Counted from the first letter of the stretch, positions 45,681 to 54,671 are shown. The stretch: 64,000 nt of DNA from Oligoflexia bacterium (GCA_019694465.1 JAIBBV010000001.1:58008-122007), one strand, 5' to 3'. The notes: a model not told the origin generated them from the letters alone. Program-made: numbers and translations.

Positions 45681-46643
45681 ATGCAAGAGCGAAGTGATTT
45701 AGGGACGGGCGAGTCAGCCCCAAGCGCGGCTGCACCGCAAGAATTAGCTGCAATGGCTCCTGCCTTTACAGATCCAACTGTTCAGGAGTTGCAGGCCACA
45801 TTTTGTAACCCTGCTGTCGCTTGGCTGGATCGTGTTAAGGCTATGGAAGACTGGATGGGCGCTCGCGGAGTTCCCCTTACAGCAGGTCAGCCATTAGCGC
45901 GAGACGAGTTCGTAGCGCAGGCCAAGGCACTTGGTATTGCCGTTGAATTTATTACCACCCCTATTTCACGCTTCGGGAACCGCCCACCTGAACTTATCGC
46001 ACGTGAAGGTTTTCAACCAAATCCGTATGAAAAGCCTGGCGCGCTGCTCGCGCATTTAGAGCGGCGGTCCTGTAACTTTGTTTCATGCACAGAAGTTGGC
46101 ACCGAGCATGTGGCGGAGGCGCTGGCGATGGCGAGAGGTTCTGTAAAGCGTGTTGAGCCAGATCTGATTGGCGCAGCGCAGGCATTTGCCGCAGAATGGA
46201 AGGATAGATATCTTGCGGCTAGAGATGTTGCAACCAAGACAGATTTAACATCCGGACCAGAAGCTGTAGCTAAATTTTTTGAGGCAATGGGCGTCTTAGA
46301 GGCTTTTAAGGCGGCGCATCGGGATGCTCTTGGAGTGGGTCAACTGCAGCCATTCCAACAGACGTTTGCATTATTTGAGTATAAGGTTGTTGGGGCTGAG
46401 GGAGTTCGTCCTACGGCCATCGCAGGGTTTCCTTATCCACATCAGCGTGAAATTACTGTGCGCGAAGTTGCCCCAGGGCAGGTTGTGGCCTATCGCGAGG
46501 TCAGGGTAACTATGCCCTGGATGCTTCTGGGAGATTTCAGCATTACCACCAGCCATGGCCCTTCCAATAGCTATGCAACGCAGCTAGTTGGAGGGTCTAC
46601 TGTTACTTTCGGCGCATGGCGTGAAATGCCAAAGTCGTCCTAA
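45681..46643 (+). CDS. Probable ADP-ribosyltransferase of the cholera/pertussis toxin type
   Basis: This 320-residue protein carries the three sites of R-S-E ADP-ribosyltransferases. RFGNRPPE (Arg97) has the same spacing as RADSRPP of cholera toxin, followed by IAREGFQPN and ALLAHLE in the expected order. NFVSCTE (Ser135-Cys-Thr137) corresponds to the STS strand. PHQREITVREV holds Gln255-Arg-Glu257 at the E-x-E site, followed by PGQVVAYREV, which corresponds to the strand after it. A Q-x-E pair instead of E-x-E is found in enzymes that modify targets other than arginine, such as C3 toxins and DNA-modifying pierisin/scabin. There is no signal peptide. ATG at 45681 is chosen over a GTG 18 codons upstream. 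Target and delivery route are unknown. Confidence 0.7.
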   Translation: MQERSDLGTGESAPSAAAPQELAAMAPAFTDPTVQELQATFCNPAVAWLDRVKAMEDWMGARGVPLTAGQPLARDEFVAQAKALGIAVEFITTPISRFGNRPPELIAREGFQPNPYEKPGALLAHLERRSCNFVSCTEVGTEHVAEALAMARGSVKRVEPDLIGAAQAFAAEWKDRYLAARDVATKTDLTSGPEAVAKFFEAMGVLEAFKAAHRDALGVGQLQPFQQTFALFEYKVVGAEGVRPTAIAGFPYPHQREITVREVAPGQVVAYREVRVTMPWMLLGDFSITTSHGPSNSYATQLVGGSTVTFGAWREMPKSS

Positions 46644-46794
46644 TCTCAGGGCCCGCTAGTAATAATATTGGGCAATTTTAGGTGCCCTATATTCCTTATT
46701 CCAGCTCTTGCTACTTTGCCTCCCGCCAGTAGTGCCGCCTACATAGCGGTTTTGTTTAGCCTTGTGTATACTTCTCGAATCAAGCACAGGGCTT

Positions 46795-47220
46795 ATGAAC
46801 AAGATTTTTTACAGCATTCTCGCGGTCTTTGTGGCTGTAGCGGCAGCTATGATCTTCATGGCGACAAGGTCAGGTACAAGTAGCGTGTATATCCCTTCAC
46901 AGCTTCTATCTGAAGCCGGGGATAAAATGCGCGTGCGCGTCGGCGGTCGAGTAGCTGAGTCAGATATAAACTATCAGGTTGAGCCTACTATCGAGCTTAA
47001 TTTTTCGGTTCGAGATCCGGGTGCACCTAACCCACAGCAAAAGATTATTCCAGTAACTTACAAGGGTATAAAACCTGACATGTTCGCAGCTGGTCGGGAT
47101 GTAATAATCGACGGTGACTTCGTTGGCGGGGTACTTGTAGCTAGCAAGCTACAAACCCAATGTCCATCGAAGTACGAAGCTCCGTCAGTCGATAAGCTTT
47201 ATCCGAAAAAACAAGGATGA
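46795..47220 (+). CDS. ccmE: Cytochrome c maturation heme chaperone CcmE, CXXXY type
   Basis: This 141-residue protein has an N-terminal membrane anchor (residues 4-22) and a periplasmic OB-fold domain. CcmE carries heme from CcmC to the CcmF/H ligase. In most bacteria heme is bound by a His in LAKHDENY; here the motif is TQCPSKYEAP, with Cys123 and Tyr127 forming the CXXXY variant known from Desulfovibrio and archaea. Heme should therefore attach through Cys. The internal ATG at 46795 is chosen because it begins the membrane anchor. It is the first gene of a seven-gene ccm cluster, four bases before ccmF. Confidence 0.95.
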   Translation: MNKIFYSILAVFVAVAAAMIFMATRSGTSSVYIPSQLLSEAGDKMRVRVGGRVAESDINYQVEPTIELNFSVRDPGAPNPQQKIIPVTYKGIKPDMFAAGRDVIIDGDFVGGVLVASKLQTQCPSKYEAPSVDKLYPKKQG

Positions 47221-47223
47221 CAC

Positions 47224-49215
47224 GTGGCTGAGTTTGGACACTTTGCGCAATGTCTTGCATGGCTAATCGCAGTCGTCTGTGTACTAGGCGGATTTTATGG
47301 GGCAGCTCGGGGCAAGCTAGCTTGGTACCAAACAACACGCGCCGGAACATTTTTAGTGTTTGTAGCCAGTTTTTGTGCTTTGGGTGCGCTCGCCTTTGCG
47401 TTTGTGCAGGATGACTACACTAATCAATATGTGTGGCAGCACTCTAATAAGGAAATGGCAGCTGCTTACAAGATTACTGCAATTTGGGGCGGTATGGATG
47501 GCTCAATGCTTCTTTGGGCGGCCCTACTTTCCCTTGCCGGAGCGCTAGTGGCGTGGAGAGCGCCGACCTACCCACAAATGCTGATGCGCTGGGTGCTGCC
47601 GGTTGTTAATAGCACTTCCCTATTCTTTCTCTCAGTGGTTGTCTTCCTCACCAATCCATTCCGTTACCTTAAAAGCGAGTTTATTCCTCCCGATGGGAAT
47701 GGACTTAATCCTCTCCTCCAAAACCCATTCATGGCCATTCATCCTCCGATGCTTTACGTCGGCTTTACTTTCTTGGCTGTGCCATGCGCCTTCTGTATCG
47801 CCGCCTTGCTTGCGGGACGTCTCACCAACGAGTGGATTCGCCTCACGCGGCGTTGGACTCTAATAGGTTGGGCGTTTCTTACCACCGGCATTATCTTGGG
47901 AGGTCACTGGGCTTACATTGAACTTGGTTGGGGCGGATTCTGGGCTTGGGATCCAGTAGAGAACGCATCATTTCTCCCATGGTTAACAGCAACTGCCTTC
48001 CTGCATTCGGTCATGGTTCAAGAGCGCAAAGATATGCTCAAATTTTGGAACATATGGCTCGTGGTTTTGACCTACGGACTAACTGTGTTCGGTACCTTTC
48101 TTACTCGTTCCGGAGTTGTGCAGAGCGTACATGCCTTTGCCTCCACAAATGTTGGCTGGGTATTCCTTTTGTATTTGGCGTGCCTATTCGTTGGCACTCT
48201 CGCTTTGGTTCTGTGGCGCCGTAAGGAACTGGCCTCTGAGAGGAAGATTGAGAGTTTTCTCTCACGCGAGGCCGCCTTCCTTGTTAATAACTTAGTTCTA
48301 CTCAGTATCTGCTTTGCCACCTTATGGGGAGTAATGTTCCCAGTTCTGTCGGAAGCGCTGACTGGAGCGAAGCAGACCGTTGGCATTCCATTTTTTAACG
48401 CGGTGAATGTCCCCTTATTTTTACTCCTTCTATTTGTAATGGGAGTTGGGCCGCTCATAGCCTGGAAGCGTTCGACTTGGGCTAGCCTTCAGAAAATGTT
48501 TCTTGTCCCATTTTCAGCCGCATTTCTAACAGGGGTTGTGCTGGTTTGGGCTCAGGTTGGTTCATTTTGGCCCATCCTCTCTTACTCACTATGTGTGTTT
48601 GTTTTAATGACGATCTTAGGTGAAGTACATCGAGGCGTTAGAGTACAAATGGCGGCTCAGGGCCAACAATCCGGTGTAGCCGGCAGCGTTGCCCGTCTCA
48701 TGCGCCGCCATCGCGTTCGCTATGGCGGTCATTTAGTACATTTGGGTGTCGTAGTTGTTGCTTTCGGAATAACCTCATCCATGGCGTTCAAGACTGAGAA
48801 AGAGTTTTCTTTGGGCAAAGGCGAAAGTTCATCCATTGGCCGCTTCACTTTAACGCTTGAGGAGCTTGGGGAGGCAGCTGAGAAGAACTACGACGCGCTT
48901 CGTGCTAGCGTTTCTTTAAAAGAGAACGACAAGTTGCTAAAGACACTGCACCCAGAACTGCGCCTGTATCGACGTAATAAGGAAACAACCACTGAAGTAG
49001 CGTTGCGTATGGGGATGCGAGAAGACGTATACGTGGTACTGGCGGGAGTGGATGACAGTGGCAAGCGCGGCACGTTCAAGCTGTTTATTAATCCATTTCA
49101 AGTATGGCTTTGGTTCGGTGCCATGATCATGCTTTTAGGAACAGTGATCGTGATCTTGCCTGAAATGGGCCTGCGCAGCATTCTTTTGGGTGAAGCGGAA
49201 CAATCGCGAGCATAG
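47224..49215 (+). CDS. ccmF: Cytochrome c heme lyase subunit CcmF
   Basis: This 663-residue polytopic membrane protein attaches heme to apocytochrome c together with CcmH. The family signature, a Trp-rich periplasmic loop, is WGGFWAWDPVENASFLPWL near residues 235-252. Flanking conserved elements are visible: WGGMDGSMLLW, HPPMLYVGF and TRSGVVQSVHAF. About 15 hydrophobic segments are present, with a periplasmic domain before the last helix. It starts with GTG, six bases after AAGGA. No ccmH or ccmG is in the window. Confidence 0.96.
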   Translation: MAEFGHFAQCLAWLIAVVCVLGGFYGAARGKLAWYQTTRAGTFLVFVASFCALGALAFAFVQDDYTNQYVWQHSNKEMAAAYKITAIWGGMDGSMLLWAALLSLAGALVAWRAPTYPQMLMRWVLPVVNSTSLFFLSVVVFLTNPFRYLKSEFIPPDGNGLNPLLQNPFMAIHPPMLYVGFTFLAVPCAFCIAALLAGRLTNEWIRLTRRWTLIGWAFLTTGIILGGHWAYIELGWGGFWAWDPVENASFLPWLTATAFLHSVMVQERKDMLKFWNIWLVVLTYGLTVFGTFLTRSGVVQSVHAFASTNVGWVFLLYLACLFVGTLALVLWRRKELASERKIESFLSREAAFLVNNLVLLSICFATLWGVMFPVLSEALTGAKQTVGIPFFNAVNVPLFLLLLFVMGVGPLIAWKRSTWASLQKMFLVPFSAAFLTGVVLVWAQVGSFWPILSYSLCVFVLMTILGEVHRGVRVQMAAQGQQSGVAGSVARLMRRHRVRYGGHLVHLGVVVVAFGITSSMAFKTEKEFSLGKGESSSIGRFTLTLEELGEAAEKNYDALRASVSLKENDKLLKTLHPELRLYRRNKETTTEVALRMGMREDVYVVLAGVDDSGKRGTFKLFINPFQVWLWFGAMIMLLGTVIVILPEMGLRSILLGEAEQSRA

Positions 49216-49218
49216 TTC

Positions 49219-49485
49219 ATGTTGCCTTTAATTCTTACAGTTGTATGTGCCTGGTTTTTGGTGCGACCGCATTTGGCACAGGTGGTGGGAGGGGCTGACA
49301 ATAGTCAGTCTGAGCGTGAGCGGTTGCTTGATCAAAAACAGCGCTTTGTTCAGGCTTTGCGTGATATTGAGCTAGATTTCCAAACTAAGAAGATCTCCAT
49401 CCAGGAGTATAGTGACATGAAAAGTGCGGCAAGTGTTGAGCTTGCAGGCGTATTGGAGCAGCTAGATCGGATCTCAAATGCCTGA
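49219..49485 (+). CDS. Small CcmI-like membrane protein in ccm cluster
   Basis: This 88-residue protein has one N-terminal membrane helix (residues 1-18) and a coiled-coil-like tail that includes QALRDIELDFQTKKISIQEY. This resembles the first part of CcmI, which presents apocytochrome to the ligase, but lacks the TPR domain. It starts three bases after ccmF and overlaps ccmA by eight bases, so it belongs to the operon. It could be a minimal CcmI or an assembly factor specific to this lineage. Confidence 0.7.
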   Translation: MLPLILTVVCAWFLVRPHLAQVVGGADNSQSERERLLDQKQRFVQALRDIELDFQTKKISIQEYSDMKSAASVELAGVLEQLDRISNA

Positions 49486-50167
49486 TGGAAAAGTAGCGCT
49501 GCATTTCGAAGAAATTGCGAAAGCCTTTTCGCGTCAGAAAGTTCTAAATGGCGTAAATCTCTCACTGCAAGGGGGAGAGATTGTACTCTTGCTTGGGGCT
49601 AATGGCAGTGGCAAATCAACGCTGCTGCGCATCGCCGCCGATTTATTGCGGCCAGATTCTGGTAGGCGCAAAGTACTGCTTGGAGAGCGGAATGCCACAG
49701 CGCAAGAAGTTGGCTACCTTGGTCACAACTCAATGCTCTATGCTGATCTTAGCGTATATGAGAATTTAGCTTTCTTCTCGCAGCTCAGCGGAGGCTTGGC
49801 AGAAGCGCTAATTGATGCATGGGCCCTGCAGGATATTCGCAACTCGCTAGCGCGAGATCTCTCCAAAGGCCAGCTTGCTCGCCTATCTCTAGCACGCGCA
49901 TTTCTTCCGGCCCCAAGCATAGTGTTTCTTGACGAGCCTACCTCAGCCCTAGATGAGCGAGGTGTTCAAATTTTGCTGCGAGAAATAGGTAAAGTGCGGG
50001 AACTGGGAGGCTTGGTACTCATTGCCACCCATGACATAGCGCGCCTCGCTGCTTATGCGCAGCGTGTGCTTGTGTTGCAGCAGGGTAAAATGGCGTGCGA
50101 GGAGGCGCTAGGCCTTGGGGGAAGCTCGGCCAAGGCGCTGCCCTTTTATCATTCAATTAATCGGTGA
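49478..50167 (+). CDS. ccmA: Heme exporter ATP-binding protein CcmA
   Basis: This 229-residue ABC ATPase has Walker A GANGSGKST, signature LSKGQLARLSLAR and Walker B IVFLDEPTSALD. With CcmB and CcmC it releases holo-CcmE from the membrane complex. Size and position between ccmF and ccmB identify it as CcmA. The ATG overlaps the upstream gene by eight bases and its stop lies five bases before ccmB, so translation is probably coupled. Confidence 0.95.
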   Translation: MPDGKVALHFEEIAKAFSRQKVLNGVNLSLQGGEIVLLLGANGSGKSTLLRIAADLLRPDSGRRKVLLGERNATAQEVGYLGHNSMLYADLSVYENLAFFSQLSGGLAEALIDAWALQDIRNSLARDLSKGQLARLSLARAFLPAPSIVFLDEPTSALDERGVQILLREIGKVRELGGLVLIATHDIARLAAYAQRVLVLQQGKMACEEALGLGGSSAKALPFYHSINR

Positions 50168-50171
50168 AAGG

Positions 50172-50849
50172 ATGCGACGACTCGCTACATTGCTACGGAA
50201 GGATCTGCGCATCGAACTTCGTAATCGCGAAGGGCTAACACTGATACTTGGACATGCTCTATTACTTTCCTTGATAGCTTCCTTTGCAGTTGGCAGCGCC
50301 TTTTTAAACCCACTTTCAACATCACGCGTCTTTCCTGGGCTGGTATGGATGATTTTTCTGTTTGCTGCCACCCTGTGTATCGGCCGTAGCTATGATCACG
50401 AGCTGGTTAGCTCAGCTATGGATGGAATTCGCCTATGTGGTGTTCCAGCCGAGTTAATCTATTTGTCGAAAGTACTGGGAAACTTTTGCCTTATATTTTT
50501 CAGCCACGTCATCACGTTGATAGTGCTGGGCGTGTTGCTTAATGTGCCCGTTGGGATGGGCTTCCTCCAGCTACTGCTTGTAAGCGTTCCCGTTATCTTT
50601 GCCTATGCTGCTTTGGCTACTCTGCTTGCAGCAGTCGCGGCCACGTCGCGCCTAAAGGGCATGCTTTTGCCATTGATACTGCTACCGCTAGTCTTTCCAA
50701 TTCTAATTTCAGGAATTGAGCTGTTTCAGGGAATTTTGGAGTCAGGGGCCCTGCCCTTGGATGCGGTTTGGATTCCGTTGCTGCTTGTGGCGGATGTGGT
50801 GTACTTTGTGGCGGGAATTAACCTTTTCCCTATATTGTTAAAGGACTAA
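50172..50849 (+). CDS. ccmB: Heme exporter membrane protein CcmB
   Basis: This 225-residue permease has a basic N-terminus (RRLATLLRKDLRIELRNREGL) followed by six hydrophobic segments, the standard layout of CcmB. The segment RLKGMLLPLILLPLVFPILI is characteristic. It partners with CcmA. ATG at 50172 is chosen because it begins the family N-terminus; the frame is open 19 codons upstream inside ccmA. Confidence 0.92.
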   Translation: MRRLATLLRKDLRIELRNREGLTLILGHALLLSLIASFAVGSAFLNPLSTSRVFPGLVWMIFLFAATLCIGRSYDHELVSSAMDGIRLCGVPAELIYLSKVLGNFCLIFFSHVITLIVLGVLLNVPVGMGFLQLLLVSVPVIFAYAALATLLAAVAATSRLKGMLLPLILLPLVFPILISGIELFQGILESGALPLDAVWIPLLLVADVVYFVAGINLFPILLKD

Positions 50850-50884
50850 GGTCACAGCAAATCTGTGAAGATAGTCTAAGGATT

Positions 50885-51571
50885 ATGGAAAAATTTAAGG
50901 AAACTTTACGAAAAGGAGCCCTAGCCGCATGGGTTGATGGGCTTGGCTTCGCGGTTGCTTTTTCGGCGGTGCTATTCGCGCTGTACATGGTTTTTATGGT
51001 CGTGCCGAATGAGCGGGTTATGGGTCCAGTGCAGCGAATTTTCTATTTCCATGTTGGTGCTGCAGTGGCCTGCTACTGCTCTTTCGGAGTGGTGTTGTTG
51101 GGAGGGATTTACTATCTCGCCACCCGTTCGGCTATAGCGCACCTTGTCGGGCGAGCTGCAGGTGAGGTTGGCTTTATCTTTTGTAGTATCACTCTCGTGT
51201 CGGGAATGATCTGGGGCCATTCGGCATGGAACACTTGGTTCCGCTGGGAGCCGCGCCTGGTTACGTTCTTGCTGCTATGGGTTATCTTTCTTGGCTTCAA
51301 CTTGCTCAATGAATTCGGTGATGAAGAGCGTTTAGGAGTTCAGTCTGCAGTGCTTGGCATCCTTGGAGCGATCACCGTTCCACTAGTGGTGTACTCGATA
51401 CAATTTCTTCCCCAGTCGGCTCAGCTACATCCACAAGTAGTGGGCAATCGTGGATTGAAGGACGCCTCATTTGAAGCAGCGCTCGCTGCGGGTACGTTCG
51501 CAATGGTTGCGCTCCAATTTTTCCTGGTTTGGCTGAGGGTGCGTATCGGATTATTGGAGAAGGAGCGATAG
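50885..51571 (+). CDS. ccmC: Heme exporter/CcmE heme-loading protein CcmC
   Basis: This 228-residue protein has six membrane helices and loads heme onto CcmE. The Trp-rich loop is WGHSAWNTWFRWEPRLV near residue 110, and histidines that flank it are present (FYFHVGAA near 53-60 and QSAQLHPQV in a later loop). The usual WxWD is slightly changed (FRWEPR). TAAGGATT precedes the ATG. It is followed two bases later by the tiny ccmD. Confidence 0.94.
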   Translation: MEKFKETLRKGALAAWVDGLGFAVAFSAVLFALYMVFMVVPNERVMGPVQRIFYFHVGAAVACYCSFGVVLLGGIYYLATRSAIAHLVGRAAGEVGFIFCSITLVSGMIWGHSAWNTWFRWEPRLVTFLLLWVIFLGFNLLNEFGDEERLGVQSAVLGILGAITVPLVVYSIQFLPQSAQLHPQVVGNRGLKDASFEAALAAGTFAMVALQFFLVWLRVRIGLLEKER

Positions 51572-51573
51572 CG

Positions 51574-51693
51574 ATGGAAACTGTTCCCGACACATTTCCA
51601 AGTCTTTTTTGGGGCTACGCCGTAATTTGGTGCTTACTTGGAGCCTACATTGTCTCGCTTGGCTTCCGACTAAGAAGGCTTGAGCGTAAGTAG
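51574..51693 (+). CDS. ccmD: Heme exporter accessory peptide CcmD
   Basis: This 39-residue peptide has one membrane helix (about residues 13-31, GYAVIWCLLGAYIVSLG) followed by the basic tail RLRRLERK, which is typical of CcmD. It stabilises the CcmABC-CcmE complex. It starts two bases after ccmC, with the ribosome site AGGAG inside the last ccmC codons, and ends the ccm cluster. Confidence 0.88.
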   Translation: METVPDTFPSLFWGYAVIWCLLGAYIVSLGFRLRRLERK

Positions 51694-51846
51694 GGCTGCA
51701 AAGCGCTGATTAAGGCCCGCGCGCGCGAGTTTTTGTCAAAAATTAACGAGGCTGGGTTTAATACTTATTTGCGAGCCCAAGTTTATGGGGCGTGGCAATG
51801 CACGAAGCTGTCTCAGCAAGTGCTTATAAAATGAGCTCTGGGAAAT

Positions 51847-53208
51847 CTAAACTAACTCGACCGGAGCAGGCCCAAGGTTATATTCCTTAACTTTATTGAG
51901 CAAAGTCTTATAGCTTACCCCCAAGATTTGAGCGGCTTTGCTCTTATTGCCACCAGTCTGCGTTAAAACACGAGAAATTACTTCAATTTCGGCACGCTTC
52001 GCTGCCTCAGAGGCTATGTCAGTCAGAGATTGCACGGAATCTCTCATTGCGCCGAGGTCGATACTGAGGTTCAAGCCAAGGTGCTCAGGGCGGATCACAG
52101 AGTCTGCAAGAATCACGGCTCGTTCGATGACATTCTCTAGCTCACGCGCATTGCCAGGCCAGCTATATTGCCTCAGCACTTCTCGCGCAGCCTTATCCAG
52201 CTGCACAACTGGTTTGTTCATCCCAGCACTGAAGTGATCAATGTAGTAATTTGTAAGCAACTCTATGTCCTCCGGGCGCTCACGGAGCGGAGGCACGGTC
52301 AGAGTAATAACTGCGATACGATAGAAGAAGTCTTCGCGCATGCGACCAAGTTTAATTGCTTCGTCCATGTTCTGGTTCGTGGCAGCGATTATTCGTGGAT
52401 TGATTTTTATAGTCTTGTTACTGCCAACACGCTTGATTTCACGCTCCTGGAGTGCCCGTAGTAGTTTAACTTGGAGTGGTGGCGGCATATCTCCTATCTC
52501 ATCAAGGAGAATCGTCCCCTCGGAGGCAAACTCCAGCACTCCCACTCGCGTTTGAGTCGCACCGGTAAAGGCGCCTGCTTCATGGCCAAAGAATTCACTT
52601 TCCAAAAGATCCGCTGGCATCGCAGCACAGTTCACCGCTACAAATTGCTTATCGCAGCGTGAGCTATGCTCATGAATGTAACGGGCCAGTAGCTCTTTTC
52701 CGCAACCACTCTCGCCGAGAATTAGAACTGAACTGTCGACTCGCGCGACTTTTTTAGCCTGACTTAAGAGTTGTTGAACGGACGGACTGCCGCTCATGAA
52801 CGAGCGCTCACGCTTTGTGCGTAGCCCAAGCGATCGATCCACAATTCGACGATGCTGTATAATGTCACGTATAACAGAGCGAATAGTGTCAGGCTCAAAA
52901 GGTTTGCAGATAAAGTCGTTTGCGCCGTGCTTCATCGCTTCAACAGCGATTTCTATCGAGCCGAAGGCCGTCATGATTAGGTACGGTACTGTGCGCGACT
53001 GCTCACGGACGTTTTTTAGTAGTTCAATTCCATTCATCCCAGGCAGCTTAAAATCAGCCAATACACACGCATACGTGTTAGCCTTAAGCGCCTCAAGCGC
53101 ATCCTCAGCATTCGGAAAGCTATCTACATGGTAGCCGTCATGCTGAAGCACCGAAGTGAGTACTTCGCGAAGCGAGTCGGCATCTTCAACAAGTAGGAGT
53201 TTCTCCAT
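51847..53208 (-). CDS. NtrC-family sigma-54 response regulator
   Basis: This 453-residue regulator has a receiver domain (acidic pocket Glu8/Asp9, phosphorylation site Asp52 in LADFKLPG), a sigma-54 AAA+ domain with Walker A GESGCGKE and the contact loop GAFTGA near 211, and a Fis-type helix-turn-helix at the C-terminus (KAAQILGVSYKTLLNKVKEY). It should activate sigma-54 promoters after phosphorylation. No sensor kinase gene is next to it, so its signal is unknown. It is the second sigma-54 activator in the window, convergent with the ccm cluster. Confidence 0.95.
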   Translation of the reverse strand: MEKLLLVEDADSLREVLTSVLQHDGYHVDSFPNAEDALEALKANTYACVLADFKLPGMNGIELLKNVREQSRTVPYLIMTAFGSIEIAVEAMKHGANDFICKPFEPDTIRSVIRDIIQHRRIVDRSLGLRTKRERSFMSGSPSVQQLLSQAKKVARVDSSVLILGESGCGKELLARYIHEHSSRCDKQFVAVNCAAMPADLLESEFFGHEAGAFTGATQTRVGVLEFASEGTILLDEIGDMPPPLQVKLLRALQEREIKRVGSNKTIKINPRIIAATNQNMDEAIKLGRMREDFFYRIAVITLTVPPLRERPEDIELLTNYYIDHFSAGMNKPVVQLDKAAREVLRQYSWPGNARELENVIERAVILADSVIRPEHLGLNLSIDLGAMRDSVQSLTDIASEAAKRAEIEVISRVLTQTGGNKSKAAQILGVSYKTLLNKVKEYNLGPAPVELV

Positions 53209-53454
53209 GCCCTTGCCCTCTTAGGAAAATTGAGCGCACCAGAACTTGGGCCCATTATGCTTATTAGGGACCCTAAAAATTGCACAGTTCCAAAAATATA
53301 TATCGGCTGACTGTGCTAATAGCTTGATATTGCTTGATGGATATATGGCATTTGGGTACGGGAAAATTCTATATATTTACCAAGATCTTGGGGTTGAGTC
53401 GGTAGCACATGCTCTAGGTGCGCAAAGCTTTCAGGGCCAAGCCATATACTGGGA

Positions 53455-54138
53455 CTAGGTGCGCTTAACTTCTGGAACCGGAATGCTAAAAATCTCGCCA
53501 AGCTTTGCATAATTAAAGCCACCCAGTCTGCCAACAGGACGATACTCAGTAGCAACTATCTTTCCGCCTTGATAAACCCCTTCATGCGCATGCGCAAACA
53601 CAATCTTTCCAAAGACAATAGTTGTCGAGCCAGGTCCCCCATCGCCAATTTCAACTGTCTTGTACAGCTCGCACTCAAATTGCAGAGCTGCCTCAGCCAC
53701 TCGCGCTGGTCTCACCTTGTTCGAAGACACTGGGCTTAGGCCAACCAGCTTCATCTCATCCACACCGTGCGGGTACTCTGCCGCACAGTACACTAGTGGT
53801 TCAATCAGCCACTCATTGGCACTATTTACAACGAATTGCTTGGTCTCAAGTATATTCCTAAGCGTATCCTTAAGTTCCCCAGAACTTTTCTTGCTCATCG
53901 CAAGCATCAAGCAAGGCGGATCGCTAGAAACAGCATTGAAGAAACTAAACGGGGCAAGGTTGCCTACACCACTGGCACTAATAGTGCTCACAAAAGCGAT
54001 TGGTCTTGGAATTACGCCGCCGATTAAAAGCTTGTATGCATCAACCTGACTAAGCTTGGCAAAATCAATATCCACAAAGTTCCCAGGAGGGGCTTGTACT
54101 TTGGTGCCGGGCTGCCAATTCGGGTTCGGGGAAGGCAT
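53455..54138 (-). CDS. Flavin reductase family protein (FMN-binding split barrel)
   Basis: This 227-residue protein has a split-barrel flavin-binding fold. The segment IGGVIPRPIAFVSTISASGVGNLAPFSFFNAVSSDPP is diagnostic in its parts (PRPIAFVST and NLAPFS are the FMN contacts), followed by DTLRNILETKQFVVN. Members reduce flavin with NAD(P)H or use FMN for other reductions. ATG at 54138 is chosen; a TTG at 54177 would add 13 residues, and neither has a strong ribosome site. No partner monooxygenase is nearby. Confidence 0.88.
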   Translation of the reverse strand: MPSPNPNWQPGTKVQAPPGNFVDIDFAKLSQVDAYKLLIGGVIPRPIAFVSTISASGVGNLAPFSFFNAVSSDPPCLMLAMSKKSSGELKDTLRNILETKQFVVNSANEWLIEPLVYCAAEYPHGVDEMKLVGLSPVSSNKVRPARVAEAALQFECELYKTVEIGDGGPGSTTIVFGKIVFAHAHEGVYQGGKIVATEYRPVGRLGGFNYAKLGEIFSIPVPEVKRT

Positions 54139-54260
54139 GCTTTTAAAGAAAGAAAATAATTGCTGAATTGACTTCAAGGGGCAGCTCTTAACTGTCCTCC
54201 CCCCTGTACTTCAACCACATCAGATCAGACTGAAGCATGTTTCTTCGGAACGATACCTTG

Positions 54261-54350
54261 TGGCGGAGAGAGGGGGATTCGAACCCCCGATACGGTTTCC
54301 CGTATGCTTGATTTCGAATCAAGTACCTTCAGCCACTCGGTCATCTCTCC
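54261..54350 (-). tRNA. tRNA-Ser (anticodon CGA)
   Basis: Full cloverleaf of 90 bases with encoded CCA. Acceptor GGAGAGA/TCTCTCC, anticodon stem CTTGA/TCAAG with loop TTCGAAA (anticodon CGA, codon UCG), a long variable arm CATACGGGAAACCGTAT and T-loop GTTCGAATC. The long variable arm identifies serine. A perfect 17-bp palindrome abuts its 5' end. Confidence 0.97.
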
Positions 54351-54390
54351 AAATAAGAAATGAATGGGCTTATCATTCATTTCTTATTTG
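54350..54390 (-). repeat. 17-bp perfect hairpin abutting the 5' end of tRNA-Ser(CGA)
   Basis: CAAATAAGAAATGAATG pairs perfectly with CATTCATTTCTTATTTG around a seven-base loop. The last base of the inner arm, read on the minus strand, is nucleotide 1 of the tRNA. No T-run follows, so it is not a usual terminator. Confidence 0.9.
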
Positions 54391-54540
54391 CTGAAAAATT
54401 CGCAGAGGTTCACGGACTTAGCGGAGAGCGGTGCGCCACGTAAGCTTGTCCTCCAGTTAGGATAACAAGCGTTAGAGCCCCACTACACTTCAATCTGAAC
54501 AGATCAATCCGCAGCCTTACCCATCGCTATGTATAAGACT

Positions 54541-54634
54541 TGGCGGAGAGAGGGGGATTCGAACCCCCGATACGGGTTTGACCCCGTATAACGGTTTAGC
54601 AAACCGCCGCCTTCAGCCTCTCGGCCATCTCTCC
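54541..54634 (-). tRNA. tRNA-Ser (anticodon GCT)
   Basis: Cloverleaf of 94 bases with encoded CCA. Acceptor GGAGAGA/TCTCTCC, anticodon arm GCGGT-TTGCTAA-ACCGT (anticodon GCT, codons AGC and AGU), long variable arm around TACGGGG...CCCCGTA, T-loop GTTCGAATC. Confidence 0.97.
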
Positions 54635-54671
54635 GTTTAGAAAAAGCTCTTTGAAAGAACCATTTCTAAAC
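54635..54671 (-). repeat. 9-bp hairpin abutting the 5' end of tRNA-Ser(GCT)
   Basis: GTTTAGAAA at 54635-54643 pairs with TTTCTAAAC at 54663-54671 around a 19-base loop that can form a smaller stem. The arm ends at the base before tRNA nucleotide 1, as in the CGA and GGA genes. Confidence 0.75.
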
